The notes below the pieces were generated by a model that saw only the letters and a program-made list of their open reading frames with translations, did no database searches and was not told the DNA's origin. Below are positions 35,322-43,288 of a DNA stretch of 58,408 nucleotides, in pieces. The position numbers and the translations under genes are program-made. Position 1 is the stretch's first letter. Each line of letters opens with the position of its first letter. The stretch is taken from assembly GCF_016862555.1 (NCBI RefSeq), contig NZ_BONE01000053.1:1-58408 (forward strand), in the 5' to 3' direction. The DNA comes from Asanoa siamensis (lineage in GTDB: Bacteria > Actinomycetota > Actinomycetes > Mycobacteriales > Micromonosporaceae).

Positions 35322-36277
35322 CCCGCAGCGGTGCGGCCGCCGAGCACGTCGGCTACTTCCACGAGGCCGTCTACTACGACAGCGACGACGAGTTGCTGGC
35401 CGTCGTGCTGCCGTTCCTGGTCGGCGGCGTCGACGAGAAGGAGCCGACGGTCGTCTCCTTCGGCCCCGAGAAGGCCGACCTGGTCCGTCGCGCGTTGCCC
35501 GCCGCCGCCCGCGGCGGGGTGTCGTTCCTGACCGGTGGCAGCGTGTACGCGCGGCCGGCGGCAGCCATCCGGGCCTACCGCGAGCTGCTCGCGGGGCACG
35601 TCGCCGACGGTGCCGGGCAGATCCGGATCGTCGGGGAGATCCCGCGGCCGTCGCTGGGCGCCACCTGGAACTGGTGGGCGCGGTACGAGGCGGCGATCAA
35701 CCAGGCGTACGACGAGTTCCCGTTGTGGAGCCTGTGCGCGTACGACACCCGGATCACGCCCTCCGCCGTGCTGGGCGACGTCGCGCGGACCCACCCCCGG
35801 ACCCTGCACGCCGACGGGCAGCACTCGCTCAGCCCGTCGTACGCGGCGCCGGCGTCGTTCCTGTCCGCCTGGCCGCCGGTCGCGTTGGACCCGTTGCAGG
35901 AGGGTCCGCCGCTGATCACGCTCGTCTCGCCGACGGCGGCGGAGGCCCGGCACGCGGTGCGGGCCGTGGATCCCGGGTTGCCGCTCGACGAGATCGAGGA
36001 GTTGGTGATCGCGGTCAGCGAGGTGGTGACCAACGCGCTGCGGCACGGCGTGCCGCCGGTGCTGGTGCGCTACTGGTCCGGGTTCGACCGGGTCGTGGTG
36101 GCGGTGACCGACGGTGGGTCGGGGCCGACCGACCCGTTCGCGGGCCTGCTGCCCTCACGCGACAGCGCGACCGGCGGTCTGGGCCTGTGGATCACCCACC
36201 AGTCGTGCAACTACGTGGCGTTCTCGCGCGACGAGTCGAGCTTCACCCTCCGCCTGACGGCGGGCAATCCGTTCTGA
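35318..36277 (+). CDS. MEDS sensor domain fused to an anti-sigma HATPase (RsbW-like)
   Basis: 319 aa. N-terminal MEDS domain (HVGYFHEAVYYDSDDELLAV, LWSLCAYDTRITP) and a C-terminal GHKL ATPase: N-box EELVIAVSEVVTNALRHG, G1 VTDGGSGPTD and G2 TGGLGLWITHQSC. RsbW-type kinases bind sigma factors and phosphorylate STAS antagonists. The overlapping STAS gene is the obvious antagonist. A matching sigma factor is not in the window. No phosphatase domain is seen. Confidence 0.87.
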   Translation: MTRSGAAAEHVGYFHEAVYYDSDDELLAVVLPFLVGGVDEKEPTVVSFGPEKADLVRRALPAAARGGVSFLTGGSVYARPAAAIRAYRELLAGHVADGAGQIRIVGEIPRPSLGATWNWWARYEAAINQAYDEFPLWSLCAYDTRITPSAVLGDVARTHPRTLHADGQHSLSPSYAAPASFLSAWPPVALDPLQEGPPLITLVSPTAAEARHAVRAVDPGLPLDEIEELVIAVSEVVTNALRHGVPPVLVRYWSGFDRVVVAVTDGGSGPTDPFAGLLPSRDSATGGLGLWITHQSCNYVAFSRDESSFTLRLTAGNPF

Positions 36278-36471
36278 CGTCGACGTCCCGGCCACGGGCG
36301 GAAGGGTTCGTGACGTGGCGGCGGCCGCCGCCGAGGCGGGCGTGTCGCCCGAGGGGTCGGGGTTCGGTGGTGAAGCCGGCGGCCGCGGCGGAGTGGGGCG
36401 GGGTATTTCGGCTATTTCGCCGACCCTGACGGTCATCTGTGGAAGGTCGCTTGCGCTTCTTGATTCTCGTT

Positions 36472-36516
36472 GTCAACCTTGGTTGACGTTTTCCGGCGTT
36501 GTCAACTACGGTTGAC
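36472..36516 (+). promoter_or_regulatory. Two palindromic operators covering a leaderless promoter
   Basis: GTCAACCTTGGTTGAC (36472-36487, 7-2-7) and GTCAACTACGGTTGAC (36501-36516, 6-4-6), centres 29 bp apart. The first supplies the -35 TTGACG (36483-36488) and the second the -10 TACGGT (36507-36512), 6 nt before ATG 36519. A dimeric repressor (MarR/TetR-like) would block both elements. Confidence 0.7.
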
Positions 36517-36518
36517 GG

Positions 36519-37649
36519 ATGGATCCTGTCGTGATCGTCGGGGCCGGGCCGGTCGGGTTGATGGTGGCGCGCGAGCTGGCCCGGCTCGGCGTTCCGCACG
36601 TGGTGCTGGAGGCGCTCGCCCGGCCCAGCGAGCTGCCGAAGGCCAACGGGATCGTCGGGCGTGCGGTGCCGCTGCTGCGGCCGCTCTTTCCCGGCGCGCG
36701 GCCGGCGCCGCGGTTCATGTACGGGGGCTTCGCGCTGGACCTGCGCCGGTTGCGGGACAACCCGGTGTGGGTGCTGCCCGTGCCGCAGCGGCGGCTCGAG
36801 GAGGTGCTGGCGGTGGGCGTGCCGGTGCGGCGGGGGCACACCGTCGGCGGGCTGGTCGCTGACCCCGCCGGGATCGAGGTGTCCGTCGAGGGGCCGTCCG
36901 GGGCGTACACCCTGCGCGGTTCGTACGTGGTGGGCTGCGACGGGGCGCACAGCTTCGTGCGGAAGGCGGCGGGGATCTCGTTCGACGGGTCGTCCGACGA
37001 CGGGGTGGTGACGCGGAGTGCGCACGTGGTGCTGCCGCGGCGCGCGCTGACCCGGGTGCGGGGACTGCTGCGGGCGCCGGGCGTGCCGTACCGGCCGTAT
37101 CTGTTCCATCGGACGGCGGGCGGCGTGTTCTCGTTCGCGCGGTTCGGCGGCGGGCCGCATCTGGTCACGACGCTGGAGTGGGGTGCGGGTCATGACGAGA
37201 CGGCGCCGATGACGGTGGGTGAGCTGCGGGAGAGCCTGGCGCGGGTCCTGGGGTCGCCGGTCCTGCTCGGGTCGCCACCCGCGTCGGGTGGGCCCTACGT
37301 CCTGCGGCGTGCGACGTCCCGGCAGAACAGGATCGCGTCGTCGTACCGCGCCGGTCGGGTGCTGCTGGCCGGCGACGCCGCGCACGTCGTCGCCGGTTTC
37401 GGCGGACCGGCGCTGAACCTCGGGCTGTTCGACGCGGTCGAACTGGCGGGACGGCTGGCCCGCGATGACGTGTCCGGCTACGACGAGGCCCGGCGACCCT
37501 TCGCGCAACGGGTGCTGGCGTCGGCACGGGAACAGGCGGAACTGCTGGCGCCGGGGCCGTCGACGGACGCGCTGCGGGTGCGGTTCGCGGCCTACCTGCG
37601 TACGCCCGAGGGCCTGCGCCGGGTCGCGGACACGATCGGGGGAGGCTGA
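36519..37649 (+). CDS. FAD-dependent monooxygenase (aromatic hydroxylase type)
   Basis: 376 aa, leaderless ATG directly after the second operator. FAD-binding GxGxxG as VIVGAGPVGLMVARELARLG, the DG motif YVVGCDGAHSFVRKAAG and the second FAD motif GRVLLAGDAAHVVAGFGGPALNLGLFDAVEL. It is of the PheA/TfdB and rifampicin-monooxygenase group but shorter, lacking the C-terminal thioredoxin-like domain. Likely hydroxylates an aromatic compound or antibiotic. The two operators imply induction by a small molecule; the regulator is not adjacent. Confidence 0.88.
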   Translation: MDPVVIVGAGPVGLMVARELARLGVPHVVLEALARPSELPKANGIVGRAVPLLRPLFPGARPAPRFMYGGFALDLRRLRDNPVWVLPVPQRRLEEVLAVGVPVRRGHTVGGLVADPAGIEVSVEGPSGAYTLRGSYVVGCDGAHSFVRKAAGISFDGSSDDGVVTRSAHVVLPRRALTRVRGLLRAPGVPYRPYLFHRTAGGVFSFARFGGGPHLVTTLEWGAGHDETAPMTVGELRESLARVLGSPVLLGSPPASGGPYVLRRATSRQNRIASSYRAGRVLLAGDAAHVVAGFGGPALNLGLFDAVELAGRLARDDVSGYDEARRPFAQRVLASAREQAELLAPGPSTDALRVRFAAYLRTPEGLRRVADTIGGG

Positions 37650-37716
37650 TTCCTGTCGTACCCCTCGGGCACGATGCTTGTCATCTCATCTCATCGCCGT
37701 GACGAGGGAGTCGATG

Positions 37717-38430
37717 ATGATCGGAAAGCTGGAGTCGGTGGTCGTGGACGCCGCCGACATCGCCGGGCTGTCGGCGTTCTACCAGGGTCTGGCCGGGTGG
37801 AAGGAGACCTGGTCCAGCCCGGAGTGGCTCACGCTGGTGACGCCCGACGGGTGGCGGATCGACCTGCAGGCGGCGCCCGACCACCGGCCGCCGTCGTGGC
37901 CCGGGCAGGAGCGCCCGCAGCAGGCCCACCTCGACCTGCGGGTGCCCGACCTCGAGGCGGGCCTGGCCCGCGCGGTCGCTCTCGGCGGCACCCTCCTGCG
38001 CCGCAACGAGTCCTGGCTGACGATCGCCGACCCGGCGGGTCACCCGTTCGACCTGTGCCTGAAGGCCGACGACCCCGAAACAACGCTGGCGGGCGTGATG
38101 CTCGACTGCCCGGACGCGTCGTTGCTGAGCGCGTTCTACGTGGAGTTACTCGGCAAGCCCGTGACCTACACGGGCGACGGCATCGCGATGATCGGCGAAG
38201 ACGGCGACCACCCGGTGCTGTTCCAACAGGTGGCCGACTATGCGGCGCCGCGTTGGCCGGATCCGGCCTATCCGCAGCAGTTCCACTTCGATGTGCAGGT
38301 CGAGGACCTGGACGCGGGGGAGCGGGCAGCGGTGGCGGCGGGGGCGACCCGACTACCGGCGGGCTCGGACACGTTCCGGGTCTTCACAGACCCGGCGGGC
38401 AAGCCTTTCTGCCTGACGAGCCCGGAATAA
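37717..38430 (+). CDS. VOC-family protein, two glyoxalase-like domains
   Basis: 237 aa from ATG 37717 (6 nt after SD GAGGGAG); ATG 37714 is also possible. Two VOC modules: IGKLESVVVDAADIAGLSAFYQGLAG with WLTIADPAGHPFDLC, and LAGVMLDCPDASLLSAFYVELLG with FRVFTDPAGKPFCL. The His/Glu metal pattern is only partly kept (HLDL; HFDVQVED). Function could be dioxygenase-like, isomerase or antibiotic binding. Its last codons share sequence with the repeat array that follows. Confidence 0.85.
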   Translation: MIGKLESVVVDAADIAGLSAFYQGLAGWKETWSSPEWLTLVTPDGWRIDLQAAPDHRPPSWPGQERPQQAHLDLRVPDLEAGLARAVALGGTLLRRNESWLTIADPAGHPFDLCLKADDPETTLAGVMLDCPDASLLSAFYVELLGKPVTYTGDGIAMIGEDGDHPVLFQQVADYAAPRWPDPAYPQQFHFDVQVEDLDAGERAAVAAGATRLPAGSDTFRVFTDPAGKPFCLTSPE

Positions 38431-38940
38431 CCGAGAGCTCAGTCGCCGCCGCGGCGCGGATGCCGGGTGTCGGTTGCGCGGGCGCAGGCGCCGCAGCGGC
38501 GCTGGCGTCCTCGCCCGACCCGGGCGCGGGGGTGCCGGGCGCCGACGCCGCGTCCCGTCCACGCTCGGCGACACGAAGTTCGCCTGGGACGGCCCGCCGG
38601 TGCCGCCGTCGGCTCGATGTCAGTTGGTAGGACACGTTCGGCTTGTCGGCCGAGGCGGGCGACGCGTTCCTGGTTGACGAGCCTGGAATGGCGGGCGCCG
38701 GCCGCCCCGCGCCGGCCGGATGCCGTGCCGTGTCTCGGGGCGGTTGGGCCGGCTCCGTGGTCGGACAGGTCTCGGCTTCGTGGGGCCAGGCGGGCGAGCG
38801 TTCCTGGCTGAGCCTGGAATAGCCGTGGGCATCCTCGTCGCCGCGGCGCGGATGCCGTGCCGTGTCTCGGGGCGGTTGGGCCGGCTCCGTGGTCGGACAC
38901 GTTTCGGCCTCGCGGCCCAGGGCGAGCCGTCGGGCTGGGG
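38403..38940. repeat. Degenerate tandem repeat, period about 132 bp
   Basis: A 50-nt stretch starting GGATGCCGTGCCGTG at 38718 recurs exactly at 38850. Around it a longer unit repeats with changes: TTCCTGGTTGACGAGCCTGG (38669), TTCCTGGCTGAGCCTGG (38801) and the related end of the VOC gene near 38408 (CTGACGAGCCCGGAATAACC). Successive landmarks are about 132 or 264 bp apart. No open frame is conserved across the copies. No gene is called between 38431 and 38982. Confidence 0.65.
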
Positions 38941-38982
38941 AGCTCGGCGCGGAGAAAGGTGTGGAGCTCGATGGGTCCCCGG

Positions 38983-39210
38983 CTACGTCGGGGGACGCGG
39001 TGGGTCGTCGCGGGGTGGGGTGGTGCGTTGCTCGTGCAGCTGGATCTCCAGGCGGGAGCGGTGCGCGCCCGGGTTGTAGACCTCGTCCATCGGGCCGAGC
39101 AACCCGCCGCCGATGCCGCGTCGGCGGACTCGGGCCGCGAGCCATGCCAGCGCGCCCAGCACCGCGACGAACGCGGCGGCCAAGGCGAGCAGGACGGCTA
39201 CATCGGACAC
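38983..39210 (-). CDS. Small single-pass membrane protein
   Basis: 75 aa from GTG 39210. One N-terminal membrane helix (VAVLLALAAAFVAVLGALAWL), a basic stop RVRRRG, then GGGLLGPMDEVYNPGAHRSR and LEIQLHEQRT, a tail I recognise as conserved in small actinobacterial membrane proteins of unknown function. The conserved tail is cytoplasmic if the helix is N-out. Confidence 0.7.
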   Translation of the reverse strand: MSDVAVLLALAAAFVAVLGALAWLAARVRRRGIGGGLLGPMDEVYNPGAHRSRLEIQLHEQRTTPPRDDPPRPPT

Positions 39211-39219
39211 CTGGCCACC

Positions 39220-39939
39220 CTACGTGCGGAGGCCGGCGGTGAGGAGGTGCACAGCTGAGGTCAGGGCAGCTCGGGGGTTCTCCTGCCAGTTCGGCGTGGG
39301 CGGCGCGAGGCTGGTCGAGTGCGGGTAGCGGTCGCGCAGGTCCGGGACGTGTGCCTGGATCGCCCTCGCGCGGGCGAGCCACTCGGCCGCGCCCGCGTTT
39401 GACATGCGGTCGTAGTCGGCGGTCGTCGCCGCCGTGGCGCGGACCGTCGCGTAGAGCATCGTGATCGCGGTCGTGCGGCGGTCGGTCGGCACCGACCACG
39501 CCGCGAGAATCGCGGCCAGGCGTTCCAGCCAGTCCCGTTCGTTGGGGCCCTGGCTCGCCTCCGCCCACGGGCGCTCGGCCAGCCACGGGTGCGCCACGTA
39601 GAGGTCGAACAACCTGGCTGACCAGGCCAGCAGCGCCTCGGCCAGGGAGTCCGGCGGGTCCATCCAGGACGGCAGCGCGCTCGCCTGGTCCTGCATCAGG
39701 GCGAGGAGGTGCTCCTTCGTGCCCACGTACGGGTAGAGCGCCATCGCCGTGCGGCCCAGGCGCGTCGCGATCGCGCGGGTGGAGACCGCGGCCAGGCCGT
39801 CGGCGTCGGCCAGGGCGATGCCGACGGCCAGGATCTCGTCGAGGTCGAGTTGCTGCGCCGGTCCGCGGCGCGGGGTGGGCAGCGTGCTGCCGCGGTGCCG
39901 CCAGAGGCGGCGGATGTGGGCGTCGATGTCCGTCGGCAT
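39220..39939 (-). CDS. TetR/AcrR-family regulator
   Basis: 239 aa from ATG 39939 (SD AAGGA). N-terminal HTH: LDLDEILAVGIALADADGLA, VSTRAIATRLGRTAMALYPY, VGTKEHLLALM. The C-terminal TetR_C-like ligand domain is variable. Divergent from the alpha/beta hydrolase 25 nt away, with promoters overlapping, so it probably represses that gene and itself. Confidence 0.88.
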   Translation of the reverse strand: MPTDIDAHIRRLWRHRGSTLPTPRRGPAQQLDLDEILAVGIALADADGLAAVSTRAIATRLGRTAMALYPYVGTKEHLLALMQDQASALPSWMDPPDSLAEALLAWSARLFDLYVAHPWLAERPWAEASQGPNERDWLERLAAILAAWSVPTDRRTTAITMLYATVRATAATTADYDRMSNAGAAEWLARARAIQAHVPDLRDRYPHSTSLAPPTPNWQENPRAALTSAVHLLTAGLRT

Positions 39940-39948
39940 AGTCCTTAC

Positions 39949-39958
39949 AGTGTATAGT
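39949..39958. promoter_or_regulatory. Overlapping divergent -10 elements of the tetR/hydrolase pair
   Basis: Plus strand: TATAGT (39953-39958), 6 nt before ATG 39965, a leaderless promoter. Minus strand: TACACT (39954-39949), 9 nt before ATG 39939. The stretch contains the direct repeat AGTGT but no clean palindrome. Confidence 0.45.
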
Positions 39959-39964
39959 GTTTCC

Positions 39965-40927
39965 ATGACGACCGCACGCACGCACGACGGCACGACGATC
40001 GACGTGACAGTCCGCGGTGCCGGGCCGACCGTTCTGATCCCCGTCAGCACCACCCCGATCGAGGGCGAGGCCGCGGAAAGGTTGCGCGCCTGGGGTGCCG
40101 ATCCGGCGCTCGGGCACAACCTGGTCACGGGCCTGGTCGAGGCCGGCTTCCGGGTGGTCTCCGCCGACTACGAGGGCCACCTGGCCGACCACCCCAAGCC
40201 CGACACCCTGACACCCGACACCGTCGCGGCCGACCTGCTGGCCGTCGCGGACGCGGCGGGGGCCGAGCGCTTCGCCTACTACGGCTACTCGTGGCTGGCC
40301 CTGTCCGGCCTGCAGCTCGCGCTGCGCACCGACCGGCTCACCGCGCTGGCGATGGGCGGCTACCCACCGCTCGGCGGCCCCTCCGACGCGATGCTCACGG
40401 TCACGAACGCCACCTACGCGATGGCGATGGCAAATGAGCGCCGGACGCGGGTCGAGCCCGAAAGCGCGCCGACGGCCCGGTTGTTGTCACCCACCCCGAG
40501 CGACGGCACTGCGGGCCAGAACCCGAACAGCACGGACGACGCGAGCGTCGCCTCGGCCGAGCCCGGTGACTGGGACGCGGCCGAGGTCACGATCAGTCCG
40601 GAGCGGGCCCGGCAGTTCGTCACGCTCTATGAGTCACTGCGCGGCTTCGACGAGCGGTCGGCCCTGGCCCGGCTGACCGTTCCCCGACTGGCCTTCGCCG
40701 GCGCCGACGACAACATCACCTACAGCCCGAAGTGGGGTGACGCCTACGTCGCGATCGGCGAGGCCCTGACCGCGCACCGCGCGGAGCTGGAAGCGTCGGG
40801 CTGGACGGTCACCATCGTCCCCGGCGCCGACCACATGAGCGCCATGCGCGCGGAGACGGTCCTGCCAATCCTGGCCCCCTGGCTGACCCGCTCGACACCG
40901 CAGGCGGCCGGCACCTCACCGCGGTAG
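39965..40927 (+). CDS. Alpha/beta hydrolase
   Basis: 320 aa. Oxyanion/strand region GPTVLIPVSTTPI, nucleophile elbow YYGYSWLALSGLQLA (G-Y-S-W), acid near LAFAGADDNITY and the His in VPGADHMSAM. Cytoplasmic. It is divergent from a TetR gene, the usual arrangement for a hydrolase that removes the inducer or detoxifies a compound. A loop of about 60 residues (MANERRTRVEPESAPTARLL onward) looks inserted relative to close relatives. Confidence 0.82.
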   Translation: MTTARTHDGTTIDVTVRGAGPTVLIPVSTTPIEGEAAERLRAWGADPALGHNLVTGLVEAGFRVVSADYEGHLADHPKPDTLTPDTVAADLLAVADAAGAERFAYYGYSWLALSGLQLALRTDRLTALAMGGYPPLGGPSDAMLTVTNATYAMAMANERRTRVEPESAPTARLLSPTPSDGTAGQNPNSTDDASVASAEPGDWDAAEVTISPERARQFVTLYESLRGFDERSALARLTVPRLAFAGADDNITYSPKWGDAYVAIGEALTAHRAELEASGWTVTIVPGADHMSAMRAETVLPILAPWLTRSTPQAAGTSPR

Positions 40928-41382
40928 GGCCGGCGGGAGCCAGGCGGGCGCGCCCCACCGCCGCTACCCGGCATCGGCGACGGGTCCGTCGCGGTCACGA
41001 GTGCGGCGATGACCATCGTCGTCATCGTGAGACGTCCCATCGGGGTTCATGAGGCGCGTCGGGCCGGCTGCACCAGCAGAAGTACCAGCACCGCGCTGAA
41101 CCCGAACGAGGCCGCGTCGAGCAGCAGCACCGTTTTGGGCGAGGCCGTCGACGGGTCGCTTTCCTGCGCCGCGCCGTTGTTGCTGTTCGTCCCCGAGTCA
41201 CTGTTCATCGGGCGGGGCGGTCGCGCTGACGGTGGTCGTGGTCGGCCTGGCACCCGCCGAACAGGCCGCGGACCGCGACGGAGCCAAGGCGTGCGACGGA
41301 GCGAAGGCGCGCGACGGAGCCCAGGCGCGGGACCCGCCCCTCGGCGGGCGTGACCAGCCCAGGAGGCTTAGGCTGACCCGCC
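40928..41382. other. Gene-poor stretch with a possible transporter remnant and short repeats
   Basis: 455 nt. On the minus strand, 41047-41220 reads a hydrophobic piece (TVLLLDAASFGFSAVLVLLL then VQPARRAS and a stop) resembling one helix pair of an MFS transporter, so a decayed fragment is possible. At about 41275-41330 the unit GCGACGGAGC repeats three times at about 18-20-nt intervals. No complete gene is supported. Confidence 0.3.
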
Positions 41383-41769
41383 ATGGTGTCGTTTGTGAGG
41401 AACGTTTCGTTCGACTGCCCGGACCCGTACGCTCTCGCGCTGTTCTGGTGCGACGTCATCGGTCACCCGCTCGACCCGGAGTTCCGCCCCGGCGACGAGG
41501 AGGTCGCGATCGACCCTCCCGACGGCCCGCGGCTCTACTTCCAGGCCGTGCCGGAAGCCAAGATCGTGAAGAACCGGGTGCACGTCTGCCTCCAGCCCGC
41601 CGATCGCGACCGCGACGCCGAGGTCGAGCGGGTCGTGGCGGCCGGTGCCCGGATCGACGGCGACTACCGCAACGCCGACGGCACCGGCTGGGTCGTGCTG
41701 CTCGACCCCGCCGGCAACGAGTTCTGCCTGACGCGGTCCGACGCCGAGCGGGCGGCGGCGAACCACTGA
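41383..41769 (+). CDS. VOC-family (glyoxalase-like) protein
   Basis: 128 aa. SFVRNVSFDCPDPYALALFW, DPPDGPRLYFQAVPE, RVHVCLQPADRDRDAEVERV and GWVVLLDPAGNEFCLT fit a single glyoxalase-like VOC module. -10-like TAGGCT (41369-41374) 8 nt before the ATG suggests a leaderless transcript. Cytoplasmic; function unknown. Convergent with the hydrolase at 41776, 6 nt apart. Confidence 0.88.
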   Translation: MVSFVRNVSFDCPDPYALALFWCDVIGHPLDPEFRPGDEEVAIDPPDGPRLYFQAVPEAKIVKNRVHVCLQPADRDRDAEVERVVAAGARIDGDYRNADGTGWVVLLDPAGNEFCLTRSDAERAAANH

Positions 41770-41775
41770 CGCCAA

Positions 41776-42636
41776 TTAGCTCACGCCCGCGGTGAACGTG
41801 CGGATGCGGTCGACCACCACGCCGGGGGAGTGCACCGGCAGGTCGTGCCCCGCGCCCGCGACCACCTCGACCCGCGCCGTCGGCACGAGCGAGCGTAGCC
41901 GTGTCGCGACCGCCTCCGCGGCGTAGAGCTGGCTGCGGGCACCGAGCAGGACCAGCAGCGGTACGCCGTGCAGCGCGCGCACCATCTCGTCGGTCAGCGG
42001 CGGCGGCACCGGCAGGCGGCGGCGGAACCGCATGCTCGCGCGCAGCAGCGGCATCAGCTTGTCGTCGCGCAGGGTCGCGTTGCGCAGCGGGCCCGCCAGG
42101 CGGTGCCGGACTCCGCGCGGTGTGAGCGCCGCCAGCCCTCCGGCGACGACCCAGGCGAGAAAGGCGGGCGTGACCCGGCCGAGGCCGGCGGGGTCGAGCA
42201 ACGAGATCGAGGCGGCGCGGTCGGTGGCCTGGAGCGCGATCCAGCCCCCGGGCGAGCAGCCGACCAGGTGGGCGTGCGGCACCTCCAGTGTGGACAGCAC
42301 CGCGCGGAGCCAGGCCCCGAGATCCGCCCCGCCGGTGATCGGGCGCTGCTGGGCCGACCCGCCCGGCTCGCCCACCGGGTCGATCGCGATCACCGGCCGG
42401 TCGGCGGCGAGCGCGGCCACGTGCCGGTGCCACATCAGGGAGTTGCCGCCCGCACCCGGCAAGAGCACGAACGGGACGCCGGTCGACGGGCCGCAGCGGT
42501 ACGCCCTGGTCGGGCCGTAGGCCGTCGGCACGTCGACGGCCGAGTAGGGGACCGGCCACAACCGGGAGAACGACCGTTCGTAGCCCGCGCGGAACGTGTC
42601 CGCGGCCTGGACGCTGGTGAACTCGCTGATCGCCAC
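41776..42636 (-). CDS. Alpha/beta hydrolase
   Basis: 286 aa from GTG 42636 (SD GAAGGG). FVLLPGAGGNSLMWHRHVAAL, IAIDPVGEPGGS, nucleophile elbow LVGCSPGGWIAL (Cys-Ser-Pro variant), acid in LLVLLGARSQLY and His in VAGAGHDLPVH. Divergent from a TetR gene with a palindrome in between, so probably under its control. Substrate unknown. Confidence 0.87.
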   Translation of the reverse strand: MAISEFTSVQAADTFRAGYERSFSRLWPVPYSAVDVPTAYGPTRAYRCGPSTGVPFVLLPGAGGNSLMWHRHVAALAADRPVIAIDPVGEPGGSAQQRPITGGADLGAWLRAVLSTLEVPHAHLVGCSPGGWIALQATDRAASISLLDPAGLGRVTPAFLAWVVAGGLAALTPRGVRHRLAGPLRNATLRDDKLMPLLRASMRFRRRLPVPPPLTDEMVRALHGVPLLVLLGARSQLYAAEAVATRLRSLVPTARVEVVAGAGHDLPVHSPGVVVDRIRTFTAGVS

Positions 42637-42662
42637 GCCGACACCCTTCGCCGCGGTTTATT

Positions 42663-42678
42663 TGATACGAGCGTATCA
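42663..42678. promoter_or_regulatory. TetR-type operator between divergent genes
   Basis: TGATACG-AG-CGTATCA, perfect 7-bp arms. The TetR gene's -10 TATCAT (42674-42679) overlaps it and ends 6 nt before GTG 42686 (leaderless). On the other strand TATCAA (42667-42662) is a possible -10 for the hydrolase. A bound repressor would cover both. Confidence 0.7.
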
Positions 42679-42685
42679 TCAAACC

Positions 42686-43288
42686 GTGCCCAAGCGCGTC
42701 GACTATGACCAGCGCCGCCGCGAGATCGGTGCCGCCCTGCTCCGCATCGCCGACACCCGCGGGCTGCAGGCGGCCAGCATGCGCGAGGTGGCCGCGGAGG
42801 CCGGCGTCTCGCTGCGGCTGGTGCAGTACTACTTCCGCACCAAGGACGAGCTGCTCCTCGCCGGCCTCGGCTACCTGGGCGAGGAACTCTCCGCCCGCGT
42901 CGAGCGGCACATCCCGCGACCGCCGACCCCGCGCGGCATGGTCACCGGCACCCTCACGGCGGTCCTCCCGACGGACGCCGAGGGCCGCCGGCTCACCCGC
43001 ACGTACGCCGCCTACTACGCGCTCGCCCTGGCCGAGCCGAAGCTGGCGGCGCAGCACGGCGCCACCTATCCCGACCTGCTCGAGCGCTTCCTCGCCAACC
43101 AGATCCGGTCGGCCCAGGAGGCCGGTGACGTCGACGCCGCGCACGACCCCGCCACCGTGGCCGCCGGGCTGCTCGCCCTCACCAACGGCCTCGGCTCCAG
43201 CGTCCTCGGCGGCCAGCGCGACGGCGCCGCCGCCCAGGCGATCCTCACGTATCACCTCGACGGGCTTTTCGGCGGATCGCGGCCCTGA
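42686..43288 (+). CDS. TetR-family regulator
   Basis: 200 aa from GTG 42686; the frame runs on upstream through the operator, which fixes this start. HTH: RRREIGAALLRIADTRGLQA, ASMREVAAEAGVSLRLVQYY, FRTKDELLLAGLGYL. The C-terminal ligand-binding domain ends LDGLFGGSRP. It presumably binds the adjacent palindrome and controls itself and the divergent hydrolase. Confidence 0.88.
   Translation: MPKRVDYDQRRREIGAALLRIADTRGLQAASMREVAAEAGVSLRLVQYYFRTKDELLLAGLGYLGEELSARVERHIPRPPTPRGMVTGTLTAVLPTDAEGRRLTRTYAAYYALALAEPKLAAQHGATYPDLLERFLANQIRSAQEAGDVDAAHDPATVAAGLLALTNGLGSSVLGGQRDGAAAQAILTYHLDGLFGGSRP

Noticed and set aside
38434-38930. Short overlapping open frames in the repeat region
   Set aside because: They repeat the same shadow peptide with each unit and lack starts with an SD.
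38403-38940. Tandem repeat considered as coding repeats
   Set aside because: No frame is kept across units and stops occur within them.
41275-41330. Short repeats considered as a CRISPR-like array
   Set aside because: Only three near-contiguous 10-nt units, no spacers and no cas genes.
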